This document shows positions 1-4,825 of a stretch of DNA of 5,993 bases, piece after piece. The translations under genes were made by a program, and so were the position numbers. The DNA is from JBBPYA01 sp038200385 (lineage in GTDB: Bacteria; Actinomycetota; Actinomycetes; Mycobacteriales; Geodermatophilaceae). How positions within the stretch are numbered: position 1 is the stretch's first letter; every line of letters begins with the position of its first letter. The notes below the pieces were generated by a model. That model was not told where the DNA came from. It saw only the letters and a list, made by a program, of their open reading frames with translations, and made no database searches. The stretch covers positions 1 to 5,993 of the forward strand of contig JBBPYA010000078.1 of assembly GCA_038200385.1 (NCBI GenBank), read 5' to 3'.

Positions 1-1087
1 CTCCCAGTGCCTGGACGTTGTTGAACGACGCGGTGCGCAACTTCAGCCGCCACGGCGTCTTGTCTCCCCGCGAGACCAGGTAGTAGCCGTTGATCCCGAG
101 CGGGCTCTCGGTCCACACGTAGACGTGCCCCTCCGGCGCCCGGACGGTCGTCGGCAACCGAACGTTGACCGGTCCTCCGAGTTCCGGCAGCCGGTCCAGA
201 CATCGCGCGGCGAGATCCAGGGACACCTCGACCTGCTCCAGCAGACACTCGATGCGGGCCCGGCAGTCACCGGCTGACCGGGTCACCACCCGCAGCGCGT
301 CGCCCAGTTCGGCGTACGCGAGGTACGGCTCGTCGCGGCGCAGGTCGAAGTCGGCACCGCTGGCCCGGGCGACCGGCCCGCTGACGCCGTACCGGTCGAT
401 GTCCGGGCGCGCCAGCACGCCGATACCGCTGGTACGGCGGGAGAAGTCCGCCCCGCCTGCCACCGCCTCGGCCAGCGCCGGCAGCCGGGAGCGGGCTCCG
501 TCCACGGCGCGTCGCGCGCGCTCGGTCCAGCCGGCCGGGACGTCCTGCGTGAGGCCACCGATCCGGTTGACCATGAAGTGGATCCGGCCACCGCAGGCCT
601 CCTCCAGGACCGCCTGGACGGACTCCCGTTCCCGCGCCGCCAGCAGCGCCGCCCCGTCGCCGCTCGCGCCGGTGCGGTAGCCGCCGAGGAACATCAGGTG
701 GCTGAGGATCCGGTTCAGCTCGGCGAGCAGGGTGCGCAGCCAGGTGGCGCGCTCGGGCACCGGCAGCGCGAGCATCCGCTCCACCGCCAGCGCGACGCCG
801 AGTTCGTTCGCGAACGCCGAGAGCCAGTCGTGCCGGTTGGCCAGCACCAGGATCTGCCGGTAGTCACGGACCTCGAAGAGCTTCTCCGCGCCACGGTGCA
901 GGTACCCCACGAGCGGCTCGGCCGAGCGGATCACGTCGCCGTCGACGATCAGGCGGAGGCGGAGCAGGCCGTGCGAGGAGGGGTGCTGCGCGCCGAGGTC
1001 CAGGACGACGTCATGTCCGGACCCGGCGCGATGCTCGGCGAGCCCGTCCCCGGCGGCGTCGCCCACGGCGACGAACATCTCGGCCAC
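1..1087 (-). CDS. nuoD: NADH-quinone oxidoreductase subunit D-like protein (NuoD2 type), 3' end outside window
   Basis: Homologue of the 49-kDa/NuoD subunit of respiratory complex I, which forms the quinone pocket at the cytoplasmic face of the membrane. 362 residues are visible and about 30 C-terminal ones lie past the left edge. Seen: the family loop as GAQHPSSHG (residues 32-40, quinone-site His39 kept), GYLHRGAEK (61-69), RIHFMVNRIGG after residue 160, and GYYLVSRGDKTPWRLKLR followed by SFNNVQALG at the cut end. Odd: Trp88 stands at the quinone-binding Tyr (Tyr87 of Thermus Nqo4), and the DLGALTPFFYAF-type segment is replaced (residues 139-151), putting Gly140 at Nqo4 Asp139. It resembles, from memory, the NuoD2 proteins of Streptomyces second nuo clusters. 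GTG 1087 is chosen as start because AGGA lies 7 bases upstream; ATG 1078 is the alternative. No nuoA, B or C precedes it; yceI does, 51 bases upstream on the same strand. Confidence 0.93.
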   Translation of the reverse strand, partial: MAEMFVAVGDAAGDGLAEHRAGSGHDVVLDLGAQHPSSHGLLRLRLIVDGDVIRSAEPLVGYLHRGAEKLFEVRDYRQILVLANRHDWLSAFANELGVALAVERMLALPVPERATWLRTLLAELNRILSHLMFLGGYRTGASGDGAALLAARERESVQAVLEEACGGRIHFMVNRIGGLTQDVPAGWTERARRAVDGARSRLPALAEAVAGGADFSRRTSGIGVLARPDIDRYGVSGPVARASGADFDLRRDEPYLAYAELGDALRVVTRSAGDCRARIECLLEQVEVSLDLAARCLDRLPELGGPVNVRLPTTVRAPEGHVYVWTESPLGINGYYLVSRGDKTPWRLKLRTASFNNVQALG

Positions 1088-1088
1088 C

Positions 1089-1103
1089 GGGCCATCCTGG
1101 CCC
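1089..1103 (-). promoter_or_regulatory. Hairpin holding the nuoD ribosome binding site
   Basis: Read on the minus strand, GGGCCAGGATGGCCC is a perfect 6-bp stem with a GGA loop. The AGGA that serves as Shine-Dalgarno for the GTG start at 1087 occupies the loop and the top of the stem. Allowing one bulged G, the stem gains two more pairs that include the first G of the start codon. It could limit nuoD translation relative to yceI. There is no T run after it, so it is not a typical intrinsic terminator. Short GC-rich stems arise by chance in such DNA, so the role is inferred. Confidence 0.4.
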
Positions 1104-1138
1104 CGGGCCGTACTACTCTGCGTGGGCCCCCACCGCCG

Positions 1139-1696
1139 TCAGCTCTGGGCGAGCACGGCCTCGACCTCGAGGTGGATGGAGATCTTCTCGCCGACAACAA
1201 CGCCGCCACCGTCGAGCGGCATCTTGATGTCGACCCCGAAGTCGTTGCGGTTGATCGAGGTGGACGCGCTGAAGCCGGCCCGGCTCCCGCCCCACGGGTC
1301 GGACCCGACACCGTTGAACTCCAACGCCAGCTCGACCGGGCGGGTCACGCCGTGCAGGCTCAGCTCGCCCTCGACCAAGTAGTCCGCGCCGTCCTGCCGG
1401 ATTGTCGTCGACCGGTACGTCATCGTCGGGTAGCTCTCGATCTCGAAGAAGTCCTTGGTGCGCAGGTGGTTGTCGCGGGTCTCGTCCCGGGTGTCGATGG
1501 AGTTCATGTCGATCTCCGCGGTCACCGAGGACGCAGCCGGGTCCTCGGCGATCTGCAGTGCACCGCTGAACGTCCGGAACGTGCCGCGCACCTTGCTCAC
1601 CATGAGATGCCGGACGGTGAAGGACACCTCCGAGTGGCTGGGGTCGATGGTCCAGGTGCCGGTCTGCAGCCCGTGGATGGGGGCGATGGTGGTCAT
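1139..1696 (-). CDS. YceI-family polyisoprenoid-binding protein
   Basis: A 185-residue YceI-family protein, a lipocalin-like beta barrel that binds long isoprenoid chains in characterised members. Seen: the N-terminal signature G-x-W-x-I-D-P-x-H-S (residues 13-22), FTVRHLMVSKVRGTF (26-40), the central ESYPTMTYRS strand, LHGVTRPVEL, and INRNDFGVDI near the C-terminus. Length is normal for the cytoplasmic form. No signal peptide or membrane segment is visible, unlike the periplasmic E. coli protein. ATG 1696 is chosen as start because GGAGG lies 4 bases upstream; a 20-codon longer reading from 1756 would begin inside an operator box and lacks family similarity. It is divergent from a MarR gene, a recurrent pairing in actinobacteria, and its promoter overlaps two palindromes. 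nuoD follows 51 bases downstream, so the two are probably co-transcribed. Exact ligand unknown; a quinone or its isoprenoid precursor is a reasonable guess given the neighbour. Confidence 0.95.
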   Translation of the reverse strand: MTTIAPIHGLQTGTWTIDPSHSEVSFTVRHLMVSKVRGTFRTFSGALQIAEDPAASSVTAEIDMNSIDTRDETRDNHLRTKDFFEIESYPTMTYRSTTIRQDGADYLVEGELSLHGVTRPVELALEFNGVGSDPWGGSRAGFSASTSINRNDFGVDIKMPLDGGGVVVGEKISIHLEVEAVLAQS

Positions 1697-1700
1697 AGAT

Positions 1701-1705
1701 CCTCC
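1701..1705 (-). promoter_or_regulatory. yceI ribosome binding site
   Basis: GGAGG on the minus strand, 4 bases before ATG 1696. The spacing is a little short but the match is full. It fixes the start at MTTIAPIHG rather than the longer in-frame reading from 1756. Confidence 0.75.
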
Positions 1706-1710
1706 GTTGG

Positions 1711-1722
1711 TTGAAATGTCAA
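1711..1722. promoter_or_regulatory. Operator box 1 (TTGAAATGTCAA), probable MarR site
   Basis: Palindrome with TTGA and TCAA arms around four bases, 10 of 12 positions symmetric. It differs from box 2 at a single base and its centre is 34 bases away. It covers the predicted yceI transcription start (about 1720). MarR dimers typically bind such short interrupted palindromes in the divergent region beside their own gene, so the adjacent MarR protein is the natural candidate; this is inference. Confidence 0.65.
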
Positions 1723-1726
1723 ATAG

Positions 1727-1756
1727 AGGGTAGCGGTATTGCGATTGAAGTGTCAA
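1727..1756 (-). promoter_or_regulatory. yceI (yceI-nuoD) promoter
   Basis: On the minus strand a perfect -35 TTGACA (1756-1751) is followed after 18 bases by a -10 TACCCT (1732-1727), which fits the TAnnnT pattern of actinobacterial housekeeping promoters. Predicted transcription start near 1720 gives a leader of about 24 bases with the GGAGG inside it. The -35 is built into operator box 2 and the start lies in box 1, so a protein bound at both boxes would block RNA polymerase. Confidence 0.6.
1745..1756. promoter_or_regulatory. Operator box 2 (TTGAAGTGTCAA), probable MarR site
   Basis: Second copy of the TTGA-n4-TCAA palindrome, in the same orientation as box 1. Its minus strand supplies the TTGACA -35 hexamer of the yceI promoter. 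Counted from the plus side it lies at about -43 to -32 of a possible leaderless marR promoter, so this one box could serve both repression of yceI and autoregulation. Confidence 0.65.
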
Positions 1757-1774
1757 CCATCCGCCCAGACTCGG

Positions 1775-1780
1775 TAGGAT
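1775..1780 (+). promoter_or_regulatory. Possible -10 box (TAGGAT) of a leaderless marR promoter
   Basis: TAGGAT fits TAnnnT and ends exactly 7 bases before GTG 1788, the spacing seen for leaderless actinobacterial transcripts in which the start codon is the first base. No convincing -35 lies 16-19 bases upstream. The same bases contain AGGA, 8 bases before the GTG, which could instead act as a Shine-Dalgarno; sequence alone cannot separate the two readings. Confidence 0.35.
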
Positions 1781-1787
1781 CGCCGGC

Positions 1788-2297
1788 GTGCCCGAACCCC
1801 GCTGGCTGACCGCGGAGGAGATGCGCGCCTGGCGCGGCTACCTCGGCCTGGTCCGGCTGCTCGAGGACCGGCTGGGCCGGGACCTGCAGGAGCAGTCCGG
1901 GCTGTCGATGGCCGACTACGAGGTGCTCGTCCGGCTCTCGGACACCGCGACCCGGCGGATCCGGATGTCGGAGCTGGCCCAACTCGCGATGGTGTCCAAG
2001 AGTCGGCTGTCGCACCAGGTCTCCCGGATGGAGGCCCGCGGCCTGGTCCGCCGGGAGGCCTGCCCGGAGGACGGCCGGGGCTCGGTGGCCGTCCTGACCG
2101 GGCCGGGGTACGCAGCGCTCGTGGCCGCCGCCCCCGGGCACGTGGACTCCGTCCGGCGGCACCTGCTCGACCAGCTCACGGCCGAGCAGGTCTGCAGCCT
2201 GGGCCGGTTGGCCGAGGCGGTGCTGGACCAGCTCACCGGCGAGGGAGCGGCCCCCTGCGCCGCTGAGGCCGATGCACTACAACCGGTCGACGAATAG
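1788..2297 (+). CDS. MarR-family transcriptional regulator
   Basis: A 169-residue winged-helix regulator acting as a DNA-binding dimer. Seen: N-terminal dimerisation helix with the W-R-x-Y-L pattern (residues 15-19), LSMADYEVLVRL (39-50), winged helix from about 56 to 104 with recognition helix around KSRLSHQVSRMEARGLV (71-87), and the wing with the family's D-x-R (Asp95, Arg97) followed by VAVLT. The C-terminal helix (about 115-155) completes the dimer interface. Cys92 lies just before the wing; a single wing cysteine is not enough to claim redox sensing. Start is GTG 1788, with AGGA 8 bases upstream or a leaderless promoter. It is divergent from yceI across 91 bases holding two matching palindromes, which argues that it represses yceI-nuoD and itself. 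Whether it also controls the plus-strand catabolic cluster 87 bases downstream is open: no third box is seen there. Ligand unknown. Confidence 0.93.
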   Translation: MPEPRWLTAEEMRAWRGYLGLVRLLEDRLGRDLQEQSGLSMADYEVLVRLSDTATRRIRMSELAQLAMVSKSRLSHQVSRMEARGLVRREACPEDGRGSVAVLTGPGYAALVAAAPGHVDSVRRHLLDQLTAEQVCSLGRLAEAVLDQLTGEGAAPCAAEADALQPVDE

Positions 2298-2369
2298 CCT
2301 CGGACCTGTAGCACGATCTGGTCCCGGGTCGGCACCGGTACCGTCGAGGACAGCGGCCGGGACAGCCAT

Positions 2370-2374
2370 GGAGG
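2370..2374 (+). promoter_or_regulatory. Ribosome binding site before a double GTG-ATG start
   Basis: GGAGG lies 10 bases before GTG 2385 and 13 before the directly following ATG 2388. The spacing favours GTG; codon preference favours ATG. The motif is also inside a 6-codon reading frame (2368-2388, MEVART) whose TGA overlaps the ATG. Confidence 0.5.
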
Positions 2375-2384
2375 TAGCGCGAAC

Positions 2385-3395
2385 GTGATGTCTGCCGAGT
2401 CGACGGCGCCGGGCAGCGCGGTCGAGATCGACCTGCTCATTGTCGGCGCCGGCCCGGTGGGGCTGTACGGCGCCTACTACGCCGGGTTCCGCGGGCTGTC
2501 CGTCGGACTCATGGACTCCCTGCCCGAGGCCGGTGGCCAGATCACCGCGATGTACCCCGAGAAGCTCATCTTCGATGTCGCGGGCTTCCCCTCGGTGCGG
2601 GGCCGGGACCTGGTGTCCGACCTCGTCGCGCAGGCCGCGCCGTTCGACCCGGCGTACCTGCTCGGCCGGCAGGCGACGACGCTGGAGCACCGCCCGGACG
2701 GCGGCATGGTCGTCGGCGCCGAGGACGGGACGACCGTGCACTGCCGGGCGGTGATCGTCAGCGGCGGGATCGGGACGTTCACCCCCCGCCCGCTGCCAGC
2801 CGGCACCGAGTACGTCGACCGCGGGCTGTGCTACTTCGTCCCCAAGCCCGACGAGCACGCCGGTGCCGACGTGGTGATCGTCGGCGGCGGCGACTCCGCC
2901 TTCGACTGGGCACTCAACCTGGAACCCATCGCGCGAAGCGTCACGCTGATCCACCGGCGGCCGGCATTCCGCGCCCACGCACACACCGTCAGCCAGGTCC
3001 AGGCGTCCTCGACCCGCATCATCACCCCGGCGCAGATCGTCGCGGTGCGCGGCGCCGACCGGGTCGAGGAGGTGGAGATCGACGTCGCGGGCGAGACGAC
3101 GGTGTTGCCGGCGCAGACCCTCATCGCCGCCCTGGGCTTCATCGCGAACCTCGGGCCGTTGCGGGAGTGGGGGATCCCGATCGTCGACCGCCGGCACATC
3201 CCGGTCGACACCGCGATGCGCACCGACGTGGCCGGGGTCTTCGCCGCCGGCGACATCGTCGACTATCCGGGCAAGGTCCGGCTGATCTCGGTGGGCTTCG
3301 GCGAGGTGGCCACCGCGGTCAACAACGCCGCGGTCCTGCTCAACCCGGCAGCGCATCTGTTCCCCGGCCACTCCTCCGACATCCCGGCCGCGTGA
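2385..3395 (+). CDS. Ferredoxin/flavodoxin-NADP+ reductase, thioredoxin-reductase-like type
   Basis: FAD enzyme that passes electrons between NADPH and a small carrier such as ferredoxin or flavodoxin. At 336 residues it has the family's usual length. Domains: FAD-binding GAGPVG (21-26) and EAGGQI (48-53); NAD(P) domain with VGGGDSAFDWAL (166-177) and HRRPAFRAH (190-198), whose arginines suit the 2'-phosphate of NADPH; second FAD motif GVFAAGDI (284-291); a C-terminal tail with PGHSS typical of YumC-type reductases. The redox CxxC of true thioredoxin reductases is absent: LCYFV stands before the GGGDSA motif. Start is GTG 2385 or ATG 2388. It opens a tight cluster, with the amidohydrolase 10 bases downstream. 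The 87-base gap after marR shows no clear promoter or terminator. No ferredoxin gene is in view, so the partner is unknown; a CoA-ester or aromatic-ring oxygenase encoded further right is a guess. Confidence 0.9.
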   Translation: MMSAESTAPGSAVEIDLLIVGAGPVGLYGAYYAGFRGLSVGLMDSLPEAGGQITAMYPEKLIFDVAGFPSVRGRDLVSDLVAQAAPFDPAYLLGRQATTLEHRPDGGMVVGAEDGTTVHCRAVIVSGGIGTFTPRPLPAGTEYVDRGLCYFVPKPDEHAGADVVIVGGGDSAFDWALNLEPIARSVTLIHRRPAFRAHAHTVSQVQASSTRIITPAQIVAVRGADRVEEVEIDVAGETTVLPAQTLIAALGFIANLGPLREWGIPIVDRRHIPVDTAMRTDVAGVFAAGDIVDYPGKVRLISVGFGEVATAVNNAAVLLNPAAHLFPGHSSDIPAA

Positions 3396-3405
3396 CCGCG
3401 CGGCG

Positions 3406-4260
3406 ATGATCGACGGCCGCCGACTCATCGACGCGCACCTGCACGCCGCCGCCATCCCGACGTTGAAACCGTCCTGGCGGCAGTGGGCGCAGGACTTCGG
3501 CAACGCCGAGGACCTGTCGCTGGTGTACCGCGCGGACGGCTACGTCGACCCCGCCGGGTTCAGCGCGTTACTGGCGCGCGAAGGAGTGGACCAGGCGTTC
3601 CTGCTCTGCGAGTACAGCCCCAAAGCCACCGGCGTGCAGCCGATCGAGGACCTGCTGCCACTGGCCGCGCACGACCCGGCCCGGGTGCGGCTCGTGGCGA
3701 ACCTGAATCCGCACCTGCACTTCCCGGTGGCCGAGGAGGTCCAGCGGCAGTTCGACCTCGGGGCGATCGCGCTCAAGCTGCATCCGGTGCACGCCGGCTT
3801 CGCGGCGAACGACCGCGCGCTGTACCCGGCGTACGAGCTGTGCCAGGCCGGCGGCCGGGCGGTCGTCGTGCACTGCGGCACCAGCAGCTTCCCCGGCTCG
3901 GACAACCGCCGGGCCGACCCCGCGCTGCTGCTCGACGTGGTCCGCGACTTCCCCCGCCTGGACGTCGTGCTGGCCCACGGCGGGCGCGGCTGGTGGTACG
4001 ACGCCGCGGCGTTCATGACGCTGTCCAACCCCCGGGTCTGGATCGAGTTGTCCGGTCTGCCGCCGGCCCGGCTGCCGGAGTACTACGCGCGCTCGAACCT
4101 GTCCAGGTTGCTGCGCCGGTGCATCTTCGGCACCGACTGGCCGGGGGTCCCGGGCATCGCGGCGAATGCCCGCGCGGTGGCGGCACTGTGCCCGGATGAG
4201 GAGACGGCCGATCTCGTGCTCAGCGGCAACGCGCGACGGATCTACCTCAGGGAGGACTGA
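3406..4260 (+). CDS. Amidohydrolase family protein (Amidohydro_2 type)
   Basis: A 284-residue metal-dependent TIM-barrel hydrolase or decarboxylase of the family that includes aminocarboxymuconate-semialdehyde and gamma-resorcylate decarboxylases and 2-pyrone-4,6-dicarboxylate lactonase. Metal and active-site candidates are all present: DAHLH (His11, His13), KLHPVH (Lys124, His126), VVHCGT (His156), LAHGG (His191) and FGTDWP (Asp244), ending with GNARRIY. No signal peptide, so cytoplasmic. The start at ATG 3406 has no good Shine-Dalgarno; with the upstream stop only 10 bases away, translational coupling to the reductase is likely. Its stop is one base before the next gene's ATG, and the GGAGG for that gene lies within its last codons. 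Substrate not readable: hydrolysis, decarboxylation and hydration all occur in the family, often on ring-cleavage products of aromatics, which would suit the downstream thiolase. Confidence 0.9.
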   Translation: MIDGRRLIDAHLHAAAIPTLKPSWRQWAQDFGNAEDLSLVYRADGYVDPAGFSALLAREGVDQAFLLCEYSPKATGVQPIEDLLPLAAHDPARVRLVANLNPHLHFPVAEEVQRQFDLGAIALKLHPVHAGFAANDRALYPAYELCQAGGRAVVVHCGTSSFPGSDNRRADPALLLDVVRDFPRLDVVLAHGGRGWWYDAAAFMTLSNPRVWIELSGLPPARLPEYYARSNLSRLLRRCIFGTDWPGVPGIAANARAVAALCPDEETADLVLSGNARRIYLRED

Positions 4261-4261
4261 G

Positions 4262-4825
4262 ATGGCCCAGGACCAGACGTACGTTGCGGGGGTCCCCGCC
4301 GGGGAACTGACCGACGAGGACCTGGAACGGCAGGGTCTGCACGCCCACGCCACCCGGCACTGGGTCTTCCTGCACGGCACCGCAGAGCAGTTCCGCACCC
4401 ACACCCAGCGGATGCTCGAGCTCGAGCAGGAGTACCTGCGCCGCCATCCCCAGCGCACCTGGCAGGGTTCCGGGGCCGAGGGTGCCCCGCCGCCCGAACC
4501 CTCGGCGGACGTGCCGACCGCCAGCCGGATCCGCGATCTGGTGCACACCTTCGTCCGGGAGATCGACTACCTGCTCGGCTCGGACGAGGTAGTCCCACCC
4601 GGCCCGGGACCGGCCGAAGCGCGGTTGCTGGCCCGGATCGCCGCCGCCCCGGACGGGCGGCTGCACAAGCTCGAGGCGCACCAGGTGGCCCGCGAGGTCG
4701 GCGCCCAACCCCGGGCGGTGGCCACCCTGTACAAGCTGGACCCTCCACTGCTGCACGCCGACGGAGACGCCCGCGTCATCACCGCCGCGGGACAGGCCTG
4801 GCTCGCCGAGGGGCCGGCGCGATGA
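4262..4825 (+). CDS. DUF6158-like protein with C-terminal extension
   Basis: A 187-residue protein of unknown function. Residues 10-63 look like the small actinobacterial DUF6158 family, recognised from memory: GVPAGELTDEDLERQ, then a histidine-rich helical stretch with RHWVFLHG (32-39), and RMLELEQEYLRRHP (50-63). The family is usually under about 90 residues. Here a Pro/Gly/Glu-rich linker (about 68-86) leads to a second part (88-187) with helices around SRIRDLVHTFVREIDYLLG and a C-terminal region (about 117-183) with the feel of a small helix-turn-helix or adaptor domain, which I do not recognise. Strong GGAGG 6 bases before ATG 4262. It starts one base after the amidohydrolase and overlaps the thiolase by ATGA, so it is made with these enzymes. 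It could be an accessory or scaffold protein of the pathway; that is inference. No membrane segment or catalytic motif is seen. Confidence 0.75.
   Translation: MAQDQTYVAGVPAGELTDEDLERQGLHAHATRHWVFLHGTAEQFRTHTQRMLELEQEYLRRHPQRTWQGSGAEGAPPPEPSADVPTASRIRDLVHTFVREIDYLLGSDEVVPPGPGPAEARLLARIAAAPDGRLHKLEAHQVAREVGAQPRAVATLYKLDPPLLHADGDARVITAAGQAWLAEGPAR

Noticed and set aside
1089..1103. Intrinsic terminator between yceI and nuoD
   Set aside because: The stem is short and no T run follows on the minus strand; the hairpin instead overlaps the nuoD ribosome binding site.
578..1714. Plus-strand open frame of 378 codons
   Set aside because: Lies antisense to nuoD and yceI, both of which have clear family motifs; the translation is Arg/Gly/Ala/Val-rich and low in recognisable pattern, as expected for a shadow frame in GC-rich DNA.
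1711..1740. Plus-strand promoter for marR using TTGAAA (1711-1716) as -35
   Set aside because: The best -10 at 17-18 bases is CGGTAT or GGTATT, with at most three consensus matches; the TAGGAT at 1775 is a better candidate.
1697..1756. 20-codon N-terminal extension of the YceI protein
   Set aside because: Would start inside operator box 2 and translate the promoter; the internal ATG 1696 has GGAGG at 4 bases and gives the family's normal N-terminus.
2298..2384. Promoter, terminator or third operator between marR and the reductase
   Set aside because: Only weak 5-bp inverted repeats (GGACC 2302-2306 with GGTCC 2320-2324, and CCTCG 2298-2302 with CGAGG 2345-2349) and no TTGA-n4-TCAA box or convincing -35/-10 pair were found.
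2385..3395. Thioredoxin reductase
   Set aside because: The overall fold motifs match, but the redox-active CxxC before GGGDSA is missing and the PGHSS tail fits YumC-type ferredoxin-NADP+ reductases.
2277..3503. Minus-strand open frame of 408 codons
   Set aside because: Antisense to the reductase across its whole length and runs into the amidohydrolase; no family motif, shadow composition.
3568..4548. Minus-strand open frame of 326 codons
   Set aside because: Antisense to the amidohydrolase and the DUF6158-like gene; no motif and no ribosome binding site support.
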